Positions 1 through 7,994 of a DNA stretch of 64,000 nt are shown here, piece by piece (within the stretch, counting starts at the first letter, position 1; each line of letters starts with the position of its first letter). A program made the translations under genes and the position numbers. Below the pieces are notes generated by a model. That model was not told the origin of the DNA. It searched no databases and saw only the letters and a list, made by a program, of their open reading frames with translations. The stretch comes from Desulforamulus reducens MI-1. GTDB taxonomy: Bacteria > Bacillota > Desulfotomaculia > Desulfotomaculales > Desulfotomaculaceae. Where the stretch lies: assembly GCF_000016165.1 (NCBI RefSeq), contig NC_009253.1, forward strand, positions 1,522,332 to 1,586,331. The letters run 5' to 3'.

Positions 1-2
1 TG

Positions 3-326
3 ACCAGGGTAGAAGAACTCTTTAGCAGGGTAGACCCTAAATGCTTGGGTGATCGGATGTTGGACATTATAAGACTTTACCACGAGCATGGTTACTATGA
101 AAAAACAGTAGAACTTTTACAAGAATATATAGAAGCAAACCAGAACGGTGAGGCTCATTTTTTACTGGCGGAAACCCACCGGGAGTTAGGGGATTTTATA
201 GAGGCTGACCACCATTACCGTTACGCCATCGAGCTTGACCCGTCCCAGCCACGCTACTATATTAGCCAAAGTAAGCTTTACGAGGATCGGTCTGAGAAGA
301 TCAAAGGGGAGGTTCCTCTTGAATGA
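3..326 (+). CDS. TPR-containing protein, C-terminal part (5' end outside window)
   Basis: The reading frame is open from the first bases of the window, so this is the 3' end of a longer gene; the TTG at 45 is only an internal codon. The visible residues form tetratricopeptide-like helices (for example EAHFLLAETHRELGDFIEA, then DHHYRYAIELDPSQPRYY). Its stop overlaps the start of the next gene by four bases (ATGA), so the two are translationally coupled. Because the next two genes are glycosyltransferases with TPR segments, this is probably the tail of a third protein of the same kind. That is inferred from context, since no catalytic domain is visible here. Confidence 0.75.
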   Translation, partial: TRVEELFSRVDPKCLGDRMLDIIRLYHEHGYYEKTVELLQEYIEANQNGEAHFLLAETHRELGDFIEADHHYRYAIELDPSQPRYYISQSKLYEDRSEKIKGEVPLE

Positions 327-2080
327 AAAATACCATTACCCTGGTTATGATTGTAAAGAATGAATCGGAAAACCTTGGTACCTGCCTTGATAGTGTCAGA
401 GACCAGGTGGATGAGATTGTTATAGTGGATACCGGTTCTACGGATAATACCCTGGAGGTAGCCGCTAAATATACGGATAAAGTATATTTTTATCTTTGGG
501 ACGAAGATTTTAGTGCGGCCCGGAACTATGCTATTGCCAGGGCAGGTGGGGATTGGATTCTGTTCCTTGATGCTGACGAAAGCTTGGTTTGTGAACCGGG
601 ACAACTGAAAGAACTGGTTTCACGGGACAATAAAATAGATGCCTATATGTTGCCACTAGACTACCCCATTGCTAAATCCACTGACGAATACAACCGCTTT
701 CTTGTACTTCGTTTGTTTAGAAATAACAAAGGTTACCACTTTAAGGGTAAAATTCACGAGCAGGTAGTTGTTCATAATCACGAGGTTGTGGGGCTGGCGG
801 ATAATATATTTATTAAACATAGCATGATTTCTCCGAAGGAGCGTAATCGTAAGAGAGGCCGGAACTTAACGGCACTGAAAAAAGCAATTTCTGAAGAGCC
901 GGATAACTATTTTTTACAATATTATATTGGTGTAGAATGGCTGGGATTGGGTAAGCCCGCAAGGGCCCTTCCATTTTTGCAAAGTGCTTACCAAAACCTT
1001 ACTGATAACCATTTACTTTTTCGTGCCCCGTCCTTACGCTATTTGTTAATTTGTCTTAATGCCTTGGGAAATTATGACCAAACCATCTGTCTAAGTCAGG
1101 AGACGGCTTTCAAATATCCTGATTATACGGATATTTATTATCTTGGCGGCATAGCCTTTGAAGAAAAAGCAGAGTATAAGCTGGCTATTAAATGGCTTGA
1201 GCAGGCCGTTAAATGCGGCGTTCCGCCGGTTATCTACAGCCACATGAACGGCACCGGGGGTTTTTTAGCCCATTACCACCTGGGATTTTGTTATGAGAAA
1301 CTTGGTCAGGTTGACGTGGCACAGGAATGTTACGAACGGGCCTTAGAGGTAAATGACAGCTATATTTACCCGGTATGCAATTTATTTTTGTTAATGTTAG
1401 GCAGGTTCGGTCCCGGTTACACCCTTAACTATTTCAAAAAGAAAGGTTATTTAAAAAAATCGGATCTCGCTTTGACCGTAGCTGACTTGTTTTTTAACTC
1501 GGGATATCCCGGCTTAGCCAAAGGGTGTCTGGAATTGTTAGAGGAAATTTCACATAAAACAGAAGAAGTTGTTTTTCAACTAGGGAGGTACAACATCTAT
1601 TCTGGCAGATTTCAAATGGGGCTGAACTATATGGTTCAAATCCCTGAAGCCAGTGATTTATTCACCACAGCACAAACCCACAGGGCAGTGGCCTTGCTGT
1701 TAGCGGGGCGATTTAAAGAAGGTAGGAACCTGGGTCTTGAAATGTGGAAAAACAAAATGTCCAAGGATACTGCAAGGGCGGTATTAACTTTAAGCAACTT
1801 TATGCAAGGAGAAGAGATTTTAAGGTATCCTGCCAAGGTTAATGATTTGGAATTAATGAAAAGTTCAATAACCCTACTGGATATGTGCTATCACTATCTA
1901 CCGGATAGAGATGGTCAAAGATGTCCTTATCTTAATCAAGTGATTAGTATTTTGGAAAAGATGATAACAGGTTCTTCGCCGGACGGTTACCTTACCTTGG
2001 AGCAATATTACAAAAACAAATCTAATAATTTAAAGGAATTTTTTAACTATAAATTTGGAACCGGTGGTTTTATGGCATGA
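323..2080 (+). CDS. GT2-family glycosyltransferase with TPR repeats
   Basis: 585 residues. The N-terminus is a GT-A fold family 2 glycosyltransferase: nucleotide-binding strand with VDTGSTDNT at about 34-42 and the metal-binding DAD at 83-85, followed by the acceptor region with KIHEQV typical of SunS-like/TPR glycosyltransferases. Residues about 190-480 are alpha-helical and TPR-like. No signal peptide or membrane segment is evident, so it probably acts in the cytoplasm on a protein or nascent glycan. It overlaps both neighbours by ATGA and sits in one operon with them. Substrate unknown; family assignment is secure, role in surface glycosylation is inferred from neighbouring surface-type proteins. 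Confidence 0.88.
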   Translation: MKNTITLVMIVKNESENLGTCLDSVRDQVDEIVIVDTGSTDNTLEVAAKYTDKVYFYLWDEDFSAARNYAIARAGGDWILFLDADESLVCEPGQLKELVSRDNKIDAYMLPLDYPIAKSTDEYNRFLVLRLFRNNKGYHFKGKIHEQVVVHNHEVVGLADNIFIKHSMISPKERNRKRGRNLTALKKAISEEPDNYFLQYYIGVEWLGLGKPARALPFLQSAYQNLTDNHLLFRAPSLRYLLICLNALGNYDQTICLSQETAFKYPDYTDIYYLGGIAFEEKAEYKLAIKWLEQAVKCGVPPVIYSHMNGTGGFLAHYHLGFCYEKLGQVDVAQECYERALEVNDSYIYPVCNLFLLMLGRFGPGYTLNYFKKKGYLKKSDLALTVADLFFNSGYPGLAKGCLELLEEISHKTEEVVFQLGRYNIYSGRFQMGLNYMVQIPEASDLFTTAQTHRAVALLLAGRFKEGRNLGLEMWKNKMSKDTARAVLTLSNFMQGEEILRYPAKVNDLELMKSSITLLDMCYHYLPDRDGQRCPYLNQVISILEKMITGSSPDGYLTLEQYYKNKSNNLKEFFNYKFGTGGFMA

Positions 2081-4557
2081 AAGAAATAAAGGTAAGCCTG
2101 TGTCTGATTACTAAAAATGAGCAGCACTGTCTATTAAATTGTATTAACAGTGCTAAATACCTTGTAGATGAAATAGTCGTGGTAGATACCGGGTCTTTAG
2201 ACAATACCATTCACCTGGCTCGGGCGGCGGGTGCCAGGGTTTTAAACTTTACATGGACAGGTGATTTTTCCCAGGCTAGAAATTTTTGTTTGGCACAGGC
2301 CACCGGCCAGTGGGTTCTTGTGCTTGACGCAGATGAAGTCCTAGTGCCTATGGGGTTGGAAGAATTCTATGATCTGCTTGGCAATGAGACTGTGGAAGGT
2401 TATTTTTTGCATATTAATAATTATCATGGCGACGGTAAAGAAATGGCCCAAGATAAGGTTGTTAGATTATTTAGAAACAAGACTGAATATCGTTTTACAG
2501 GCGCCATACATGAACAGGTGGCACCCTCAATCCTAAAAGCCAATGATGGTAGTGGTCTGGCTGTGGCACCTCTGGTTATTAACCACTATGGTTATCTGGA
2601 TGAAGAAGTCATAAAAAAGGATAAGTTTTTACGCAACACATTAATTATAACCAAGGAGTTGGCAAACAAACCAAATGACCCGTTTCTTTTATATTCTTTA
2701 GCCCTTGAACATTACCAAAGGAAAAACATCCTTGAGGGGGTTCAATGTCTAAAAAAGGCACTAACACAATTGAGGGGATCAGAGGGTTATTTCGAGGATG
2801 TTATTTTAAACACTGCCATAGGCCTATTGCAATTGGGACGCTTGGAAGAATTGATGGATTTTATCAATAAGTCACTGCTAATGCTGCCGGAACAAAAGGA
2901 CTTGATATTAATGAGGAGGTTAGCAAACCAGGGCTTAAAAAGATACCTTAAGGCTGCCGATACTCTAGAGAAATCAATTGATTCCAGAGGAAAGGAGAGC
3001 TTTATGAAAACAAGGGTAATGGTTGCAAGCCCCGTCAAACAAAAGGAAGTTATATTAAAGCAATTCCTTGAATCATTAAACAAACTAGAAAAATCAGAGT
3101 TGGAACTTGATTTTGTCTTTATTAATGACAATAATGAGCATAATCTTCTTGAAAAATTTAGCCGAGGTAAAAAAAACGTTCGTATTATTAAAGCCACATC
3201 TAATGATAGCTATATTTGTGATGAGGAAACCCATCGTTGGTCTGAAGAACTAATTTGGAAGGTAGCTGCCTATAAAAATAGTTTTATTAAAATGGCCCTT
3301 GAAGAGGGATATGACTATCTATTTCTTGTTGATTCAGATTTATATCTTCATCCCAAAACAATAAAGCATTTAATCTCTCTAAAAAAAGACATTGTTTCCG
3401 AGGTATTTTGGACCAGGTGGGGGCCTGAGTTTAAAATACTTCCCCAGGTTTGGGGTTCAGATCAATACGAGCTATATCATGTTTCCAGGGGGCAGGCATT
3501 AAGTGAAGAGGAAAAAATTCAAAGAATTGAAGAATTCATTGAAAAGTTATCAAAACCGGGAACCTATAAAGTTGGCGGATTAGGTGCCTGTACCTTAATC
3601 AGTCAAAAGGCTTTAGCAAAGGGAGTATCCTTTAGTGAGATATATAACCTCAGTTTTTGGGGCGAAGACAGGCATTTTTGTATCAGGGCAGTGGCATTGG
3701 GGTTTGAGCTTTATGCAGATACTTACTTCCCGCCCTTTCATATTTACAGGGAGTCAGAATTAAGTGAGCTTAAAGAATATAAAAAGAAGCTTAACCCCGT
3801 GCGAGGTAAGGTCGGTAAAAAAGATAGTACTAAAAAACCTAAAAAGAGAAGGGGAAAGGGGAATAAAATTACACTGGCTATGCTGGTGAGAAATGAGGCC
3901 GGGAGGTATTTGGAGAAGGTTTTAGAACAGGCCAAACAGTATGCTGACAACGTGGTAATTTTGGATGATGCCAGTGAGGATGATACTGTAGATATATGTA
4001 AAAGAGTATTAGAGGGTATTCCGTTGACTATAGTTTCCAACAAGTCAGCCAGTTTTAACAATGAAATAGTTTTGAGAAAAAAGCTCTGGCAAATGACCGT
4101 AGACACCAACCCGGACTGGATTATAATACTGGATGCCGATGAACTATTTGAAAACAACGATCTGAAAACGCTAAGAATATCGGCAGAACGTGAGGATATT
4201 TATTCTTATTCCTTTCGGTTGTATGATATGTGGAGTGAAACCCACTATCGGGAAGATGAATACTGGTGTAGCCATAAATGGTACCGTCCCTTTATGATCA
4301 GGTATGTTCCGAATTTTAATTACCGCTGGAAAGAGACTCCCCAGCATTGCGGGAGACTTCCGGTAAACATTTTGGATTTAAAGGGAGAGAAGCACCCGCT
4401 TAGAATAAAGCACCTAGGTTGGATGAAACCGGAAGATAGACTTAAGAAATATTACCGTTATAAGCAGTTAGACCCCCAAAGTATTTACGGCATAGCGAAG
4501 CAATACGAATCTATCCTTGACCCTTGTCCCAATTTGGTCCGGTGGGTGGAGGATTAA
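2077..4557 (+). CDS. Multi-domain glycosyltransferase with three GT-A modules
   Basis: 826 residues, about twice the usual length. Module 1 (about 1-230) is a GT2 domain with VDTGSLDNT and DAD at 84-86, followed by helical TPR-like sequence. Module 2 begins near M310 and carries a second DxD (DSD, 419-421) in an Anp1-like/GT2-like context with downstream WGEDRHFC. A Lys/Arg-rich linker (about 575-596) leads to module 3 (597-826), again GT2, with LDDASEDDT and DAD at 686-688. A good ribosome binding site (AAGGAG, 2992-2997) lies six bases before the M310 ATG at 3004, suggesting an older separate gene or an internal start. It overlaps the upstream gene by ATGA. It probably builds a multi-sugar glycan, but substrates cannot be read from sequence. 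Confidence 0.85.
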   Translation: MKEIKVSLCLITKNEQHCLLNCINSAKYLVDEIVVVDTGSLDNTIHLARAAGARVLNFTWTGDFSQARNFCLAQATGQWVLVLDADEVLVPMGLEEFYDLLGNETVEGYFLHINNYHGDGKEMAQDKVVRLFRNKTEYRFTGAIHEQVAPSILKANDGSGLAVAPLVINHYGYLDEEVIKKDKFLRNTLIITKELANKPNDPFLLYSLALEHYQRKNILEGVQCLKKALTQLRGSEGYFEDVILNTAIGLLQLGRLEELMDFINKSLLMLPEQKDLILMRRLANQGLKRYLKAADTLEKSIDSRGKESFMKTRVMVASPVKQKEVILKQFLESLNKLEKSELELDFVFINDNNEHNLLEKFSRGKKNVRIIKATSNDSYICDEETHRWSEELIWKVAAYKNSFIKMALEEGYDYLFLVDSDLYLHPKTIKHLISLKKDIVSEVFWTRWGPEFKILPQVWGSDQYELYHVSRGQALSEEEKIQRIEEFIEKLSKPGTYKVGGLGACTLISQKALAKGVSFSEIYNLSFWGEDRHFCIRAVALGFELYADTYFPPFHIYRESELSELKEYKKKLNPVRGKVGKKDSTKKPKKRRGKGNKITLAMLVRNEAGRYLEKVLEQAKQYADNVVILDDASEDDTVDICKRVLEGIPLTIVSNKSASFNNEIVLRKKLWQMTVDTNPDWIIILDADELFENNDLKTLRISAEREDIYSYSFRLYDMWSETHYREDEYWCSHKWYRPFMIRYVPNFNYRWKETPQHCGRLPVNILDLKGEKHPLRIKHLGWMKPEDRLKKYYRYKQLDPQSIYGIAKQYESILDPCPNLVRWVED

Positions 4558-4654
4558 CCAACTTAATTATATGTAATGTTGTTATTGTTTAATCTTTTTC
4601 ACATATAATGTTTTTTCAACATATTCTATAGAAAAATCATGAGGTGTAGTCTTT

Positions 4655-5518
4655 ATGACTATATTTAATATTCCTGTTGCAAAGGATACCTTCGTTATCA
4701 GTGACAAAAAGTATCAGGAAGCTCAGTGTAATTCACCTTTTCTTCCGGTTGGAAAAACAGGTTTGGGTTATATGTTTTTGACTAATTATTTATCCTATAT
4801 TTGTTTTGACCTGTCTTCTATTCCCTGCCATGAAAGGGTTATCAATGCAAACCTTAAAATGTTTTTTTACACCCCTCCCTTTGAGGGTCAACCGCCTGAA
4901 TTTATAGGCCTTCAGGCTTTGGCGGAACCCTTTTGGGATTGTTTTACCAAATATACAAACCGTCCGGCCACAATACCAAAAATGCAAAAAAAAATCCCCA
5001 TATTTAATAAATATACTTCAATTTCTGTAGATGTAACCAAATTAGCAATAGCCTGGCATTCCGGAAGGCTGGACAATAACGGGTTAGCATTGCTTCCCTT
5101 GAATTTTACCACCAGCGGTTTGCTGATTTTTTGCAGTTCAAACAGCCCGGAATGTTCAAAACACCCGTTGTTAATAGTTGATACGAAATCAACTAAAAAG
5201 AAACGTACAGTTGATAAAGAAGAAAGTCACGTTGTTAAAGAAGCAGAAGGTTTCAGTAGTACGCAAGAGGTATGGAATTATTCAGATTACAGCTTTATAG
5301 CACAGAATATTGGGTATTGTATAATACTGGTTAAATTGCAATGCGGTCCGGATAGTGAAAATTTTATAGACGAAGAACCAGAAATTGAATTATTACCCGG
5401 CCAAACACATGTTTTTATTAATAATTTTTTTACACGCTATGCCAGACTTAAATTTCGCCTGTATCCGGGTGATTGCGAGGAGGGCAATATTAAAATTTGG
5501 CTGCAGGGCAGGTTTTGA
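4655..5518 (+). CDS. DNRLRE-like / DUF6385-like structural protein
   Basis: 287 residues. ATG is preceded by GAGGTG. The first ~175 residues resemble a DNRLRE (CBM96-like) beta-sandwich: early 'AKDTFV' strand, then 'YLSYICFDLSSIP' and 'NANLKMFF', and a late 'DVTKLAIAWHSG' segment. After a charged linker (about 180-205) the C-terminal ~85 residues (VWNYSDYSF ... FTRYARLKFR) match the pattern I associate with DUF6385. No signal peptide or anchor is visible. Position directly after three glycosyltransferases suggests it is a substrate or partner in a surface or spore-coat structure; that is inference. Domain calls are from recall, not a profile search. Confidence 0.6.
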   Translation: MTIFNIPVAKDTFVISDKKYQEAQCNSPFLPVGKTGLGYMFLTNYLSYICFDLSSIPCHERVINANLKMFFYTPPFEGQPPEFIGLQALAEPFWDCFTKYTNRPATIPKMQKKIPIFNKYTSISVDVTKLAIAWHSGRLDNNGLALLPLNFTTSGLLIFCSSNSPECSKHPLLIVDTKSTKKKRTVDKEESHVVKEAEGFSSTQEVWNYSDYSFIAQNIGYCIILVKLQCGPDSENFIDEEPEIELLPGQTHVFINNFFTRYARLKFRLYPGDCEEGNIKIWLQGRF

Positions 5519-5535
5519 GTTAAATATAAGTATTG

Positions 5536-5577
5536 AATATAAAAGAGGTCATTTTTAGCTAAGACCTCTTTTATATT
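5536..5577. terminator. Perfect stem-loop, bidirectional-type terminator
   Basis: Fifteen-base perfect arms (AATATAAAAGAGGTC at 5536-5550 and its complement at 5563-5577) with a 12-base loop and T-rich sequence on both sides. It lies 18 bases after the upstream stop and separates it from the gene at 5661. Confidence 0.75.
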
Positions 5578-5660
5578 TTGTTCTATCCCATAATTGGTAA
5601 TAAAACAAGGTGACACTAAAGGATGATGCACAATACTATTAAACATGGAGGTGAGCTGTC

Positions 5661-6083
5661 TTGGGGGATGTTAGAATTTACACGGAAGTTTTAAACACAA
5701 TTAACAAAAGTAAGGTAAAAAGGATTATCTGTCCTAATCCAAATTTCCCCCCAAAGGCAGTGGGGGAGAAATCTTATGTATTGCTAAAAAATGTAAATTT
5801 AGATTTCACTGGTCCAGAACCCAAGGTTATCTTCGATTATTACGTATCTTTGGAATACCAGTTTGAATTTGGATATGATTATTGCATTGGTCGGGGTAAT
5901 GATTTCATTACATTACCCGAAGGTTTTCACTTGTGTAGTTATCCTGTGGACCCAGTGTTAACCTATTCTGCTGCCTGTGAGGAATTTGAACTGGTTGATG
6001 GAGTTATAAAGGCCATCATCAGAATGGACCTTAGTGTTGTTCTTTGTCAATACCAAACTATCAATGTAAAGCCATCCATATGA
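5661..6083 (+). CDS. Hypothetical protein, unrecognised
   Basis: 140 residues from a TTG start; GGAGGTGAG lies at the right distance (about 5650), which supports TTG over later codons. The protein is beta-rich with several aromatic residues (FDYYVSLEYQFEFGYDYCIG) and alternating hydrophobic strands, suggesting a soluble beta-sandwich; no signal peptide, membrane segment or known motif is visible. It follows the DNRLRE/DUF6385-like gene in the same orientation after a terminator, so it may be another surface or spore-structure component, but nothing in the sequence proves that. Confidence 0.6.
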   Translation: MGDVRIYTEVLNTINKSKVKRIICPNPNFPPKAVGEKSYVLLKNVNLDFTGPEPKVIFDYYVSLEYQFEFGYDYCIGRGNDFITLPEGFHLCSYPVDPVLTYSAACEEFELVDGVIKAIIRMDLSVVLCQYQTINVKPSI

Positions 6084-6172
6084 GGGGCAGGCTTGTTTTT
6101 TTGCGCAATGCTGTGAATCAATTTCTGAAGAGCTAGTTGCGGTAAATCTGAACAGCTGGTTCTGTGGGGTAT

Positions 6173-6193
6173 GGGCTGCGAATTGCGCAGCCC
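6173..6193. terminator. GC-rich stem-loop after the 5661 gene
   Basis: GGGCTGCG (6173-6180) pairs with CGCAGCCC (6186-6193) over a five-base loop, and a second small hairpin (TAGCC-gga-GGCTA) follows within 10 bases. No long T-run follows, so termination efficiency is uncertain. It sits between convergent genes. Confidence 0.45.
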
Positions 6194-6232
6194 TTCTAGC
6201 CGGAGGCTAACGACGTTTACTACGGTGTTACA

Positions 6233-7204
6233 CTAATCGACTTTTGCTGCTCTTTCCAGAGCATCGTAATGCTGCTGAACATAGCTTTGAGATACACCGC
6301 TACCGTGGGGTTTGCTATTTAGCAGATACATATCATAATGCCCGGTAACATTATTATCCTTTATATTTTCAATGGTTGTATGGGGCATGCCAGAGAGGGA
6401 GGCGGCAATATCTCTTCCATCTATATGAATACAAACAGGTCTGGGGGTCCAAGTCCAAGCAGTAAAGAGGCTTAACATTGTTTCAGTGTCTTCTTTTGTT
6501 AAGGGTTCCACATCACAGTGGTTGCTTCCCCCCAGCACTTGAAGTTTGATGATTTTTCCTGTTGCCGTATCGGTTACGGTAAAGACTTTATTGGGTTTCA
6601 GAATATTAATTCCCTCAGTGAACCAATCAACTAATTGGCCATAACGTACAGAGGAGTTCTCATCTATGGAATCAGAACGATGCACATCCCCGCCTCGGGA
6701 AACACTACCCTTTAAAACCAAGGTTTGCCCGGCATAGATTAAATCACCCTTCAGGTTATTAAGCCCGCGTAAATCTTCAAGACTAATTCCGTTCTTTTGC
6801 GCTATGGCACCCAGGGTATCCCCTGGTTTCACAGTATACAGCGTATTGTTGGGACGATAAGAGGCCACAGTATTTGGCTGTTTTTCCTGACTCTCTAATG
6901 AGGTATTCGTAGGAAGCCAACCAGTTTGGTTAGTTTTTGTGGTCTGAGGCATGGGCTGTTGTTTAGCGGTTGATGCCTGCTTTGTCTCAGGGGTTCCATC
7001 AATACGAAGAACTTGTCCCACAGAAAGAAGGTCATTGCTCAAACCATTGATCGCCTTTAATTTATCAATGCTGATATTATTTTTTTGAGATATTTTCCAA
7101 AGGGAATCACCATCTTTTACGGTATAATCAGCCGCTAGGACTGGGTTGGCACTTAACAAAAGTGAAATTAGTAATCCTGGTAAAATAAGTTTACTTTTTG
7201 ACAT
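6233..7204 (-). CDS. Secreted protein with two LysM domains
   Basis: 323 residues with a clear signal peptide (MSKSK, hydrophobic LILPGLLISLLLSA, cleavage after PVLA near residue 24-25). Two LysM peptidoglycan/chitin-binding domains follow, at about 26-68 (YTVKDGDSLWKISQKNNIS) and 122-165 (YTVKPGDTLGAIAQKNGIS), separated by a Thr/Gln/Pro-rich linker. The C-terminal ~135 residues (VDWFTEGINILKPNKVFTV onward) resemble domains fused to LysM in clostridial cell-wall proteins; the GGSNHCDVEPLT segment is conserved-looking but I assign no catalytic role. Likely located at the cell wall. Transcribed divergently from the gene at 7505. Confidence 0.8.
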   Translation of the reverse strand: MSKSKLILPGLLISLLLSANPVLAADYTVKDGDSLWKISQKNNISIDKLKAINGLSNDLLSVGQVLRIDGTPETKQASTAKQQPMPQTTKTNQTGWLPTNTSLESQEKQPNTVASYRPNNTLYTVKPGDTLGAIAQKNGISLEDLRGLNNLKGDLIYAGQTLVLKGSVSRGGDVHRSDSIDENSSVRYGQLVDWFTEGINILKPNKVFTVTDTATGKIIKLQVLGGSNHCDVEPLTKEDTETMLSLFTAWTWTPRPVCIHIDGRDIAASLSGMPHTTIENIKDNNVTGHYDMYLLNSKPHGSGVSQSYVQQHYDALERAAKVD

Positions 7205-7504
7205 TTAGCTACCCCTTTGTGTAAATTTTAGTTGTTGAGGCATCTGTTTCTACATAACAATCCATAAATATCCATTGCTACCATTTTAACCATAAAAACT
7301 TGTTTCTTCAATAAGAAGAAAGTCTGATTTTGTATTAATCTTTTTATAAAGGATAATTTATTCCAAAACAGGATTTTAAGTCCTATGTTAGAATTATGTA
7401 TAACAGGTTCGTGAAAGGTTGAAAGACACTACTGGCAGTTATAAAGGGATATATTGCTAGTTCAGTGGATAATCCAAGAAAACTATAAAATGTAGGTGAG
7501 CCTA

Positions 7505-7852
7505 ATGAGTAAAAGTAAAATTCGAAAAAACCTAACAGATGAGGAAATGTTTATCGGTTACAAGGAAGAGGTTACCTTTGAAAACACTTGGGATAATACC
7601 GTTGTTCATAAACCCAAGATCAAACCGCTGAAAAAAGATGCAGAAAAAGAAGGATTTAGTTCCTTCTTCACGCCTGAACTTCAGGAACAGGTAGGCAAAG
7701 CTTTGGTGGAACTTAAGGTGGCACTTTATAAACAGGGAATTATCGATTATCGGCTTGAAGTGAGTCGGGAAGGCAATTCAGTGGTTCTGACGGCTGTTAA
7801 TGCTGTGGGGAAAAAGAAAAGTCCTGATAAGAGTAAGACAAAAGGGAAATAA
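7505..7852 (+). CDS. Small hypothetical protein
   Basis: 115 residues from ATG 7505, chosen because AGGTGAG lies five bases upstream; a GTG at 7496 is in frame but overlaps that ribosome binding site. The protein is highly charged at both ends (Lys-rich tail ending KKKSPDKSKTKGK) with a predicted helix around FFTPELQEQVGKALVELKV. No signal peptide, membrane segment or recognised family. The 300 bases between it and the divergent LysM gene contain no other ORF and no convincing promoter that I could fix. Monocistronic, with a strong hairpin at its stop. Confidence 0.65.
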   Translation: MSKSKIRKNLTDEEMFIGYKEEVTFENTWDNTVVHKPKIKPLKKDAEKEGFSSFFTPELQEQVGKALVELKVALYKQGIIDYRLEVSREGNSVVLTAVNAVGKKKSPDKSKTKGK

Positions 7853-7887
7853 GAATGACTGCTGGCTCTGGCTGGCAGTCATTCTTA
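7850..7887. terminator. Perfect 13-bp stem-loop at the stop of the 7505 gene
   Basis: TAAGAATGACTGC (7850-7862) pairs perfectly with 7875-7887 across a 12-base loop; the left arm includes the stop codon. No clean T-run follows directly, so it may act as a terminator or as an mRNA 3'-end stabiliser. Confidence 0.55.
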
Positions 7888-7994
7888 CTTCCAAAAGGGA
7901 CTTTTTAACACCAGCTAAAAAATTAAGGGTAAAGGGTTTTATCTAGCCAGGCTCGAATTTGAAACAAGAAATATTTTTGAAGGGGGAAGCTGTT

